A stretch of DNA of 34,463 nucleotides from Labilithrix sp. (GTDB lineage: Bacteria; Myxococcota_A; Polyangia; Polyangiales; Polyangiaceae), in assembly GCA_019637105.1 (NCBI GenBank), contig JAHBWF010000082.1:1-34463 (forward strand), given 5' to 3'. Below are positions 25,378 to 33,848 of the stretch, one piece after another; position 1 is the first letter of the stretch, and each line of letters starts with the position of its first letter. The position numbers were made by a program, and so were the translations under genes. The notes below the pieces were generated by a model. It was given only the letters and a program-made list of their open reading frames with translations. It did no database searches and had not been told where the DNA came from.

Positions 25378-28300
25378 ATGGAACGCGCCGAGATTGATAG
25401 GCTCGTGCAGCGCCTCGTCGAGAATCCTCACGACGAAGAGGCGCTCGCCTACGCCCATTCCGCGGGGGAAGCCGATCCCAAGAGCTACGCCATGTTCTTG
25501 GAGCGCGTGGGGACGGAGACGCGCGACCGCGCCTACGCCGCCCACTGGCTCGCGGAGGCCGCGAACGTCTGGTCGACCACCCTCGGAGACGCGCATCGCG
25601 CCGCGCGGATCCTGATGATGGCGCTGGAGAAGGACCCGACCGCGCAGGTCGCGGCGGATCGGCTCGCGCAGCTCTACCGCGACAAGGGCGACAGCAAGGC
25701 GCTCGTCGCGCTGCTCGACCGCCGCGCCAAGGCGCTCGCTCCGCTCGCCGCCGGCGATCCCGAGATCCGTGGCGAGCTCGCCGGCCTCCACGAGGAGCTG
25801 GCGCGGCTCTGGTCCGAGCCGCCGCTCAGCCAGCCGAAGAAGGCGATCGAGAGCTACAAGAAGTCGATCGAGCTCGACCCCACGAGCGCGTACGCGATCT
25901 ACAACGCGCGTGAGCTCTACAAGCAGCTCCAGCAGTGGCAAGACGCCATCCCGCTCTACGGCGCCGAGCTCGAGCTCGAGCAGGACCCGCAGCGCCGCGT
26001 CGGCCTCCTCCGCGACGAGGCGGCGACGCGCAAGCTCGCCGGCGATCTCCAGGGCGCGACGCGCGCGCTCGCGCAGGCGCGCGACATCGACGGCTCCGAT
26101 CCGGCGCTCCAGCAGGAGTACGCGTCGAGCGTCCTCGACCGCATCCAGGCCGGCGAGGCCGTGCCGGCCGACGAGCGCACCTACGCCGCCGAGCTGCTCG
26201 TCGCGCTGTCGGAGACCTACGAGGGCGAGCACGGGCTCGCGTACGCCGGCGCGGCGCTCGACATCGAGCCGGGGCACGACCGCGCGGTCCAGCTCCTCCT
26301 CCACTACGCGCAGGCGCTCGGCGCTCCGCCGGACATGCCGCAGCGCTGCAACGCGTACCTCTCCGCCAACCCGGACGGCGCGCTCGTCCCCGAGGTCCGC
26401 GCCGCGCTCGCGGCCGCGGGCGGCTCGATCGCCGATCCGCCGAGCGAGCCCAACATCAACCAGACCGCCGAGCGCGGCGCCGCGAGCGACGACGCGCCCG
26501 ACGCCGGACCGCGGCGCGCGAGCGGCGCTCCTCCCAAGGCGACGCCGTCCGCGCGCCCGCCGCGCGACGACGAGCCGCCGGAGCTCGAGGCCGAGACGGG
26601 CCTCCGCGGCGCGCGCGGCGAGGGTCGCGAGCCCCGCGGCCTGTCGCCCGACAAGATGCAGGGCATCCTCGACGCCGCGCAGATGCTCGCCGGCAAGGGG
26701 AAGAAGCCCGAGGCGTTCGCGAAGTACAAGGAGGTCCTCGACAGCGATCCGGCGCACCCCGAGGCGCTCTCGTGGACCGAGGACTACCTCCGGAGCAAGC
26801 GCGACTACGGGCAGCTCCGCGACGTGCTCCTCGCGAGCATCCGCGCCTCGGCCAACACGCCCGAGCTGCTCGAGACGCGCAAGGAGCGCCTCCGCGAGGT
26901 GGCGGGCCTCTGCGAGGGCAACCTCCGCGACGTCGACGGCGCCATCTCGTCGTGGCGGCAGCTGCTCTCGCTCGACCGCAAGGACGAGAGCGCGCGGACG
27001 GCGCTCATGCGCCTGCTCGAGAAGTCGCAGCGCTGGGACGAGCTCGCGAACGTGCTCGAGCAAGAGGCGACGATCGAGTCCGACGTCGAGACGAAGGTCT
27101 TCCTCGAGAAGAAGCTGGCGAAGCTCCAGGAGGACAAGCGCAAGGACCTCGTCGCGGCGGGCGAGGCCTGGGGGCGCATCGCCCGCCTGACGACCGACGA
27201 CGACCAGGCCGCCCTGACGGCGTCGAAGCTGTTCGAGAAGGGCGAGCGCCCGGACCTCGCGGCGCAGGTGCTCGCCGAGGGCGCGGCGACGATCGAGGAC
27301 GCGGTCGCGCGCGGCGCGCTGATGCAGCGCCTCGGCGAGCTCCGCGAGCAGCTCGGCGAGTCGATCGCCGCCGGCGACTCGTACGCCGAGGCCGCCGACG
27401 CCCTCCGCAACGGCAAGCTCTGGGACGAGGCCGACCGCCTCTACTCCGGCGCCGAGGCGTGGGAGAAGGCGGCCAACGCCGCCTACCAGCGCGGCCTCCT
27501 CACCGGCGACCTCAAACAGCAGGCCGCGTGCTACGCGCGCGCGGCCGACTACCTCTCGCGCGCGAACCGCGAGGACGAGGCGCTCGTGCGTCTCGAAGAG
27601 GCCACCGAGTTCGACCCGCTGAACGACGACTACGCGAACCTGCTCGTCGCCCGCTACAACCAGGCCGACAGCACCGACAAGCTCGTCGCCTTCCTGACCA
27701 AGCGCGGCGACCGCCTGACCGATCGCAGCAAGCGGATCAACATCCGCCGCGAGGCGGCGACCCTCTGCGCGACCCGCCTCCAGGACAAGGAGCTCGCCCG
27801 CGAGCTGTGGCTCAAGCTGCTCGAGGACGGCGACGATCGCGAGGCGCTCGAGCGCCTCATCGACGACGCCGTCGAGCGCGAGGACCACACCGAGGCCGCG
27901 ACCCTCCTCCGCCGCCTCGGCCAGAACACCGTCGACAAGGCCGAGAAGGCGCGCGTCGCGCTCCGCGAGGCCGAGCTTCTCGCCGACGGCGTCGGCGACA
28001 TCGACACGGCGATCTCCCGCTACGAGCTCATCCTCTCCGACCTCGACCCGACGTGCCGCCCTGCCCTGCAGGCGATCGCCGACCTGCAGGAGAACCGCGG
28101 CTCGCTCGCCGAGGCCGCCGACGCGCTCGAGCGCGAGCTCAAGCTCGTCGCCGACGTGCAGGAGCGCGGGCAGATCGCCGCGCGCCTGGCGCGCCTCTAC
28201 GAGAAGCTCGAGGATCCGCGGAACGCCATCCGCGCGCTCGACCTCGTCCGCAAGGCGGACCTCGAGGACTTCGACGCGCTGACCCGACTCTGCGAGCTCT

Positions 28301-30816
28301 GCGAGATCACGGAGCAGTGGGGGCGCGTCGCGGAGCTCTTGGTCGAGCGCATCGAGATCGAGGCCGACGAGCAGGAGGTCGTGGAGCTCACCACCAAGCT
28401 CGCGTCGATCCTGGCCGACAAGCTCGATCGCGGCGACGAGGCGCTCGGCGCGCTCACCGACCTCGCCGACCAGGGCGACGCGTCCGTGCGCCACGCGTAC
28501 ATCGAGCTCGGCGACAAGCTCGGCTGGAAGGGCATCGTCGCGAGCAAGCTGAAGGAGTGGTGGTTCGACGCCCGTCACGGCGCCGAGCGCACCGCGGCGC
28601 TCCGCGGCGCGTTCGAGCGCTTCGCCGACGTCGGCCGCGACGCCGACGCCGTCACCGTCGCGATCGAGCTCGTCCGGACCAAGGGCGCCGACCGGCGCCT
28701 CGCCGAGCACCTCGAGGAGCTCAGCGTGAAGACGGGCGATCAGGACGCGCTCGCCGTCGCGCACGACGTCCTCACGCGCGAGGTCCAGGGCGCCGACCGC
28801 GCCCACGAGCTCGTGCGCCAGGCCGAGGTGCGCGCCCGCGCGGGCCTCGCGCGCCAGGACGCGATGGCGCACGGCGAGCAGGGCCTCGTCTTCATCCCGC
28901 CGTCGGAGGCGGAGCCGCTGCTCGAGCGGCTCGCGCAGCTCGCGGCCAAGCCGGTCGACGTCGTCGATCTGTACGAGCGCCAGGTCACGCGCTCCAAGGC
29001 GCCGCCGGATCGCGTGCGCGCGCTCGCCCGCGCGGCGCAGGTCGCCTCGACCCGCGGCCAGCCGGAGCGCGCCCGCGGCTTCTTCGAGCTCGCCCTCTCC
29101 GGCGCCCCGACGGAGGAGACCGTCGCGATCCTCGAGACGGCGGCGCGCGAAGGCGACAAGTTCGGCGGCGGAGATCGCCTCCGCCGCGCGCTCTGCCACG
29201 CGCTCTCGCAGGGCGGCCACGGCGCCCGCGACGGCGGGCGCACGCGCGCGAACCTGCTCCGCCGCGCCGCGACGATCGCCCACCGCGACCTCAACGACGC
29301 CGAGCAGGCGTTCTCGTGGCTCGGCGACGCGCTCGTCGCTCACGTCGACGGCCTGACGCTCGACATGCTCGAGGCGCTCGGCATCGACACGGGCGATCCG
29401 CGCCGCGCCGAGGCCGCGCTCTCGCACGCGCTGTCGGAGGTCTTCGACGGACCGCTCGTCCGCCAGCTCCTCGCGCGCCGCGCGAAGATCCGCCGCGACC
29501 AGCTCGTCGAGCCGGTCAACGCGGCCGCCGACCTCAAGAAGCTCCACGATCTCTCCCCCACCGATCAGGCGGTGATGGACGAGCTCGCGGGGCTCTTCAT
29601 GGAGCTCAACGACTACAAGTCGCTCATCCAGCTCTACGAAGATCAGATCCTCCGCGGCAAGGACATGAACGCCCGCGCCGAGCTCGCGCGCAAGGTCGCG
29701 CGCATCTGGGAGGAGCAGCTCGCCGACGGCCGCGAGGCCGCCGACGCGTGGCGCCGCGTGCTCCGCATGCGCGCGGGCGACACCGAGGCGACGCAGGGCC
29801 TCGAGCGCGCGAAGACGAACCAGCTGAAGAAGCCCGAGGGCGATCCCAAGTTCGTCTACGCGCCGCCGAAGCTCGTGAGCGATCAGCCCGTCCCCCCGCC
29901 CTCGCGGGGGAGCAGCCCGAAGGGCGCGTCTTCGGCGCCGGCGGCTCCGAGCGGTCCGCCGCAGCGCCCCTCGTCGCCGCGCACCTCGTCGCCCCCCGCC
30001 TCCTCGACCACCGGCGCGGTCACCGCCGTGCGCGGGCCTCTTCCGCCGAAGCTCCCGACGTCGGCCGAGGTCACGAGCACGGGCGAGACGGCGACGACCG
30101 CGCGCCCCGTCACGCGCTCGACGCCTCCGCCGCTCCCCAAGCGAAGCGGGTCCGGCGAGGAGAGCGTCGCCACGACGATCCGCGGGCTCGGCAAGGGCGG
30201 CGCGCTGGAGGAGGACGAGATCGACGAGTCGCTCGAGCGCCTCGAGCTCGAGGGCCCGACCGGGACGTCGCTCCCCGAGGGGATCCCGGCCATCCCGCTC
30301 GAGGAGACGGCCGCGACGCGGGCGCTGCCGAACGATCACGCGTCGGCGCCGAGGCGGCCGGCCGGCCTCGCCTTCACCGCGTCGCCCGACGAGGTGACGG
30401 AGAGCGGCCAGGTCGTGCCGCACACGCTGAAGGAGATGCGCCTCGCCGAGGGCGCCCCGAAGACCGAGCTCTCCGCGGGCGCGACGGAGCGCCCGATGCA
30501 GCCGACGGATCCGAACGTCCTCGGCGACGAGAGCGAGAGCTTGCGCGCGGCGGCGCCGCTGACGCTCCCCGGCGGCCCCGAGACCGTCGACGGCGTGAGC
30601 ACCGCTCCGAGCGACGCGCTCGAGTCGGGCGACATCGTGGACGTCGAGGATCCGACCGGGGCCGACATGAAGCTCGATCTCGAGACGACCCACGTGAGCC
30701 CCGAGGACGACGACGAGATCGTGATCGCCGACGACCTCGCGGAGGACGCGGTCGACGACGGCGACGAGCACACCGAGACGGGCGCGACCGTCCCGCCGCA
30801 GCGCAGCGACGGCTGA
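25378..30816 (+). CDS. Giant TPR-repeat protein with acidic, Thr/Pro-rich C-terminal tail
   Basis: 1,812 aa from ATG 25378 (MERAEIDRLVQRLVENPHDE), with GAGGG just before it. ATG 25345 would add 11 residues. Residues 1-350 are TPR repeats (KKAIESYKKSIELDPTSAYA). Residues ~354-428 are a flexible Pro/Ala/Asp linker. Residues ~430-1500 are a continuous helical-hairpin solenoid with units such as KKPEAFAKYKEVLDSDPAHP, SLAEAADALERELK and HRDLNDAEQAFSWLGDAL. Residues ~1500-1812 are disordered, Pro/Ser/Thr-rich and then strongly acidic (PEDDDEIVIADDLAEDAVDD). There is no signal peptide or membrane helix, so it is probably cytoplasmic. Large TPR proteins of this type occur in myxobacterial gliding and secretion machines, but no residue ties it to one. 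The Thr-rich tail could be a kinase target (speculative). Confidence 0.8.
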   Translation: MERAEIDRLVQRLVENPHDEEALAYAHSAGEADPKSYAMFLERVGTETRDRAYAAHWLAEAANVWSTTLGDAHRAARILMMALEKDPTAQVAADRLAQLYRDKGDSKALVALLDRRAKALAPLAAGDPEIRGELAGLHEELARLWSEPPLSQPKKAIESYKKSIELDPTSAYAIYNARELYKQLQQWQDAIPLYGAELELEQDPQRRVGLLRDEAATRKLAGDLQGATRALAQARDIDGSDPALQQEYASSVLDRIQAGEAVPADERTYAAELLVALSETYEGEHGLAYAGAALDIEPGHDRAVQLLLHYAQALGAPPDMPQRCNAYLSANPDGALVPEVRAALAAAGGSIADPPSEPNINQTAERGAASDDAPDAGPRRASGAPPKATPSARPPRDDEPPELEAETGLRGARGEGREPRGLSPDKMQGILDAAQMLAGKGKKPEAFAKYKEVLDSDPAHPEALSWTEDYLRSKRDYGQLRDVLLASIRASANTPELLETRKERLREVAGLCEGNLRDVDGAISSWRQLLSLDRKDESARTALMRLLEKSQRWDELANVLEQEATIESDVETKVFLEKKLAKLQEDKRKDLVAAGEAWGRIARLTTDDDQAALTASKLFEKGERPDLAAQVLAEGAATIEDAVARGALMQRLGELREQLGESIAAGDSYAEAADALRNGKLWDEADRLYSGAEAWEKAANAAYQRGLLTGDLKQQAACYARAADYLSRANREDEALVRLEEATEFDPLNDDYANLLVARYNQADSTDKLVAFLTKRGDRLTDRSKRINIRREAATLCATRLQDKELARELWLKLLEDGDDREALERLIDDAVEREDHTEAATLLRRLGQNTVDKAEKARVALREAELLADGVGDIDTAISRYELILSDLDPTCRPALQAIADLQENRGSLAEAADALERELKLVADVQERGQIAARLARLYEKLEDPRNAIRALDLVRKADLEDFDALTRLCELCEITEQWGRVAELLVERIEIEADEQEVVELTTKLASILADKLDRGDEALGALTDLADQGDASVRHAYIELGDKLGWKGIVASKLKEWWFDARHGAERTAALRGAFERFADVGRDADAVTVAIELVRTKGADRRLAEHLEELSVKTGDQDALAVAHDVLTREVQGADRAHELVRQAEVRARAGLARQDAMAHGEQGLVFIPPSEAEPLLERLAQLAAKPVDVVDLYERQVTRSKAPPDRVRALARAAQVASTRGQPERARGFFELALSGAPTEETVAILETAAREGDKFGGGDRLRRALCHALSQGGHGARDGGRTRANLLRRAATIAHRDLNDAEQAFSWLGDALVAHVDGLTLDMLEALGIDTGDPRRAEAALSHALSEVFDGPLVRQLLARRAKIRRDQLVEPVNAAADLKKLHDLSPTDQAVMDELAGLFMELNDYKSLIQLYEDQILRGKDMNARAELARKVARIWEEQLADGREAADAWRRVLRMRAGDTEATQGLERAKTNQLKKPEGDPKFVYAPPKLVSDQPVPPPSRGSSPKGASSAPAAPSGPPQRPSSPRTSSPPASSTTGAVTAVRGPLPPKLPTSAEVTSTGETATTARPVTRSTPPPLPKRSGSGEESVATTIRGLGKGGALEEDEIDESLERLELEGPTGTSLPEGIPAIPLEETAATRALPNDHASAPRRPAGLAFTASPDEVTESGQVVPHTLKEMRLAEGAPKTELSAGATERPMQPTDPNVLGDESESLRAAAPLTLPGGPETVDGVSTAPSDALESGDIVDVEDPTGADMKLDLETTHVSPEDDDEIVIADDLAEDAVDDGDEHTETGATVPPQRSDG

Positions 30817-30843
30817 CGCGCCGCGACGAGCGCGCGCCCGGCG

Positions 30844-31743
30844 TCAGGCCCACGCGAGCGTGCCGCCGCGGAGGGTCGCGTCGCGGCCGAGGGCGAACGC
30901 GTGGTTGGGCGCGCCGTGACCGAACGGCGCGCCCGCGACGACGGGGATCCCCAGCCCGCGCGTACGCTCGCGCAGGACCGCGTCCGTGGTGACGCCGTCG
31001 GGTCCCGGCTCGCACTGCGTGAAGCCGCCGAAGACGATCGCGCCCGCGCGCGCCAGGTGCCCGCCGAGGAGGAGCGCGGTCAGCATCCGATCGATGCGGT
31101 AAGGACGCTCGGTCACGTCCTCGAGCGCGAGGATCGCGCCCGGAGGCACCACGAGCCGGCCCGCGGCCGCCATCGCCTCGACGAGCGCGAGGTTGCCGCC
31201 CACGACCGTCCCCGTCGCCTCGCCCGGGACGATCACCTCGAGCCTCGTCCAGGGAGGGGGTGCGGCGCCTTCCAACGTCGCGATCAGCGACGCCCGCTCC
31301 GCCGTGGTGATCGAGCGACCGAGGCCGGTGACGTTGGGGCCGTGGACCGTCGGCACGCCGCGCGCGTTCGCCACGAGGTGAAGGGCCGTCACGTCGCTGA
31401 AGCCGACCAGCGCCTTGGGCCGCGCCGCGAACCGCTCCCACGGGAGCTCGTCGAGGATGCGCATCGCGCCGTAACCTCCGCGAGCGCAGACGATGCCGTC
31501 GACGTCGTCGTCGAGCATCGCGCGCGAGAGCACCGCCGCGCGCGACGCGTCCGACCCGGCGAGGTAGCCCTCGCGCGAGAGGACGCGCCCGTCGACGCGC
31601 AGGCGGTAGCGCGTCGACAGCCAGGCGAGGCCGCGGAACAGCTCCTCGCGATCGAACCCGCTCGCCGGCGCGACGACGGCGACGAGCGAGCCGGCGCGGA
31701 GCGGCGGCGGAGGAGAGGGGGCCAACGGCGCCGAGCGTACCAC
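30844..31743 (-). CDS. ldcA: LD-carboxypeptidase, peptidase S66 family (LdcA type)
   Basis: 299 aa, GTG at 31743, the normal length for the family. It removes the terminal D-Ala from murein tetrapeptides (LD bond) in peptidoglycan recycling, usually in the cytoplasm. The catalytic triad is visible: Ser in ALVGFSDVTALH (about Ser116), Glu in ILALEDVTERPYRIDRML (about Glu208) and His in GAPFGHGAPN (about His276). The family N-terminus is present as GSLVAVVAPASGF, as is CARGGYGAMRILDELPW. There is no signal peptide, consistent with cytoplasmic action. It converges with the giant TPR gene (27-bp gap) and is divergent from the acyltransferase. Confidence 0.92.
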   Translation of the reverse strand: MVRSAPLAPSPPPPLRAGSLVAVVAPASGFDREELFRGLAWLSTRYRLRVDGRVLSREGYLAGSDASRAAVLSRAMLDDDVDGIVCARGGYGAMRILDELPWERFAARPKALVGFSDVTALHLVANARGVPTVHGPNVTGLGRSITTAERASLIATLEGAAPPPWTRLEVIVPGEATGTVVGGNLALVEAMAAAGRLVVPPGAILALEDVTERPYRIDRMLTALLLGGHLARAGAIVFGGFTQCEPGPDGVTTDAVLRERTRGLGIPVVAGAPFGHGAPNHAFALGRDATLRGGTLAWA

Positions 31744-31922
31744 CGCGCGGACGAGCCGGCGGCGCCGTACCGTCGCCGGAGACGGCGAGCGTCACGGCTG
31801 CGTCACCCTAACCTCACCTGGCGCGCCCGGGACGGCGCGCTGCGATCGCGGAGGCGCCCCCCCGGCGAGGTCCTCCACCGCTGCTCTTGACCCAACCTCG
31901 GAGCCCGGCGATAGCTGAGCCC

Positions 31923-32849
31923 GTGGCGGAGACCTCCCGCTCGCTCGCACGCATCGGCGGCCGCTTGCGGTCGGTGGCCCCGCTCGCGCGCCGCTTGTTC
32001 GACTCGGCCGCGTCGAGCGTCGACGACTGGATGACGTCGAAGCTCGGCGAGGAGTTCAACGACCGCCTCGGCCGCGTCCCGTTGAACCTCACCGCCACCG
32101 GCGTCGATCCGTTCGGGATGGACCCGCAGTGGACGAAGTACGCGCTCGCGTCCGTGGCGCTGCTCCACCGTCACTACTTCCGCACCGAGGTCTCGGGCGC
32201 GGAGAACGTCCCGAGCTCGCGCGTGCTCATCATCGCGAACCACTCGGGCCAGATCCCGATGGACGCCGCGCTCATCGGCGCGTCGCTCTTCATGGACGTG
32301 GAGCCCCCGCGCTTCATGCGCGCGATGGTCGAGAAGTGGACGCAGACGCTCCCGTTCGTCTCGCTCCTCTTCTCGCGCGTCGGGCAGGTCGTCGGCGTCC
32401 CGGAGAACGCCAAGCACCTCCTCACGAACGAGGAGGCGCTGCTCGTCTTCCCGGAGGGGATCCGCGGGATCTCGAAGCCCTTCTCCAAGCGTTACCAGCT
32501 CGCCGACTTCGGCCTCGGCTTCATGCGCCTCGCGATCGAGACGCGGACCCCCATCGTCCCGGTGGCCGTGATCGGCGGCGAGGAGCAGTACATCTCGCTC
32601 GGGAACTTCGACGGGCTCGCCAAGCTCCTCCGCGCCCCCAACATCCCCATCTTGCCGCAGGTCCTCCTGCCCTTCGGCGCGCTCCCCCTCCCGACGCGCT
32701 ACCGGATCTCGTTCGGCGAGCCGATGCGCTTCGGCGGAGATCCCGACGACGACGACTCCATCATCGAGGAGAAGGTCTTCGTGGTGAAGGCCACCATCCA
32801 GTCGATGCTCCACCGCGGCCTCAAGGCGCGAAAGAGCGTCTTCTTCTGA
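31923..32849 (+). CDS. Lysophospholipid/1-acylglycerol-3-phosphate-type acyltransferase
   Basis: About 308 aa from GTG 31923. A TTG at 31887 would add 12 residues, but no good ribosome site supports it. The acyltransferase block I is LIIANHSGQIPMDAALI. His and Asp are six residues apart (HSGQIPMD), not the four of the standard HX4D, a variant also seen in NHSGxxPxD-type family members. Block III is LVFPEGIRGISKPF (EGxR present), and block IV is PIVPVAVIGGEE. It transfers an acyl chain to a lyso-lipid or related alcohol at the inner membrane. The C-terminus (RYRISFGEPMRF) is typical. Its TGA overlaps the ATG of the next gene (TGATG), so the two are co-translated and may act in one lipid pathway. 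Confidence 0.85.
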   Translation: MAETSRSLARIGGRLRSVAPLARRLFDSAASSVDDWMTSKLGEEFNDRLGRVPLNLTATGVDPFGMDPQWTKYALASVALLHRHYFRTEVSGAENVPSSRVLIIANHSGQIPMDAALIGASLFMDVEPPRFMRAMVEKWTQTLPFVSLLFSRVGQVVGVPENAKHLLTNEEALLVFPEGIRGISKPFSKRYQLADFGLGFMRLAIETRTPIVPVAVIGGEEQYISLGNFDGLAKLLRAPNIPILPQVLLPFGALPLPTRYRISFGEPMRFGGDPDDDDSIIEEKVFVVKATIQSMLHRGLKARKSVFF

Positions 32850-33844
32850 TGACGATCGAAGCGCCTCCCCGCCCCCGCTCCGACCCGCCGCCGGCCTCGC
32901 TCCGGCCGGCGCCGCGCCCGCGCGGCCAGGGCACGGTGCTCGTGACCGGCGCGTGCGGACGGCTCGGCAAGCGCGTCGTGCGCCTCCTCCACCGTGAGCG
33001 CCCCGTCGTCGGCGTCGATCGCCGGCCGTTCCCGGACAAGCCGAAGGACGTACGTCACGAGCAGGTCGACATCCGCCGGAAGAAGCTCAAGGACATCTTC
33101 CGCTCCGAGCCGATCGAGGCGGTCATCCACCTCGGCGTCATGCACGATCCGCGCGCCTCGCAGGCGGAGCACCACTCGTGGAACGTCGCCGGGTTCCAGA
33201 AGCTCCTCGAGTACGTCGCGAAGTTCGACGTCCCGAAGCTCGTGGTCCTGTCGAGCTCGAACGTCTACGGGCCGCAGCCGGACAACGCGCAGTTCCTCAC
33301 CGAGGACGCGCCGCTGCTCGGCGGCGCGCGCTTCGGCGAGATCCGCGATCTCATCGAGGTCGACATGCTCGCGCAGGGCTTCTTCTGGAAGCACCCGGGG
33401 ACCGAGACCGTGATCCTCCGGCCCGTGCACATCCTCGGGCGCGTCCACAACGCCGCCTCCAACTTCCTGCGCCTGCCGACGATCCCGACCTTGCTCGGGT
33501 TCGATCCGATGATCCAGGTCATCAACGAAGCGGACGTCGTCCGCGCCATGCGCTGCGCGCTCGCGCCGGGCAAGCGCGGGATCTACAACGTGGCCGGCCC
33601 CGATCCGTTGCCGCTCTCGCACGCGATCCGGATCCTCCGCCGCCCGAGCGTGCCGGTGCCGTACTCGCTGGGCAAGGCGCTGCTCAAGCGGCTCTGGGCG
33701 TTCCGCCTGACGACGTTCCCGGCGCCCGAGCTCGATCACATCCGCTACGTCTGCATGGTCGACGACCGGCGCGCGCGCGAGGAGCTCGGGTACAGGCCCG
33801 AGGTCACGATCGAAGACACGGTGATGAGCGTCGACGAGGCGTGA
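32849..33844 (+). CDS. NAD-dependent epimerase/dehydratase-like protein (extended SDR), catalytic pair substituted
   Basis: 331 aa, ATG at 32849 overlapping the acyltransferase stop. A Pro-rich start (about 25 residues) precedes the Rossmann fold. TVLVTGACGRLGKRVVRLL has the TGxxGxxG nucleotide loop (residues 33-40). VVGVDRRP ends strand 2 with Asp, IEAVIHLGVMHDP is the strand 4 region, and VVLSSSNVYGP holds the active-site Ser. Where extended SDRs have YxxxK, this has F162-GEI-R166, in GGARFGEIRDLIEVD. The following TVILRPVHILGR and GIYNVAGPDPL are normal family elements. So it should bind NAD(P), but classical Tyr/Lys chemistry is missing. Likely partner of the coupled acyltransferase in lipid or glycolipid metabolism (inference). 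Confidence 0.82.
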   Translation: MTIEAPPRPRSDPPPASLRPAPRPRGQGTVLVTGACGRLGKRVVRLLHRERPVVGVDRRPFPDKPKDVRHEQVDIRRKKLKDIFRSEPIEAVIHLGVMHDPRASQAEHHSWNVAGFQKLLEYVAKFDVPKLVVLSSSNVYGPQPDNAQFLTEDAPLLGGARFGEIRDLIEVDMLAQGFFWKHPGTETVILRPVHILGRVHNAASNFLRLPTIPTLLGFDPMIQVINEADVVRAMRCALAPGKRGIYNVAGPDPLPLSHAIRILRRPSVPVPYSLGKALLKRLWAFRLTTFPAPELDHIRYVCMVDDRRAREELGYRPEVTIEDTVMSVDEA

Positions 33845-33848
33845 CCGA

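Noticed and set aside
25306-30771. Open frame of ~1,800 codons antisense to the giant TPR gene
   Set aside because: It mirrors the codon bias of the plus-strand gene (Arg/Val/Ala/Glu-rich, no domain logic), as usual opposite GC-rich genes.
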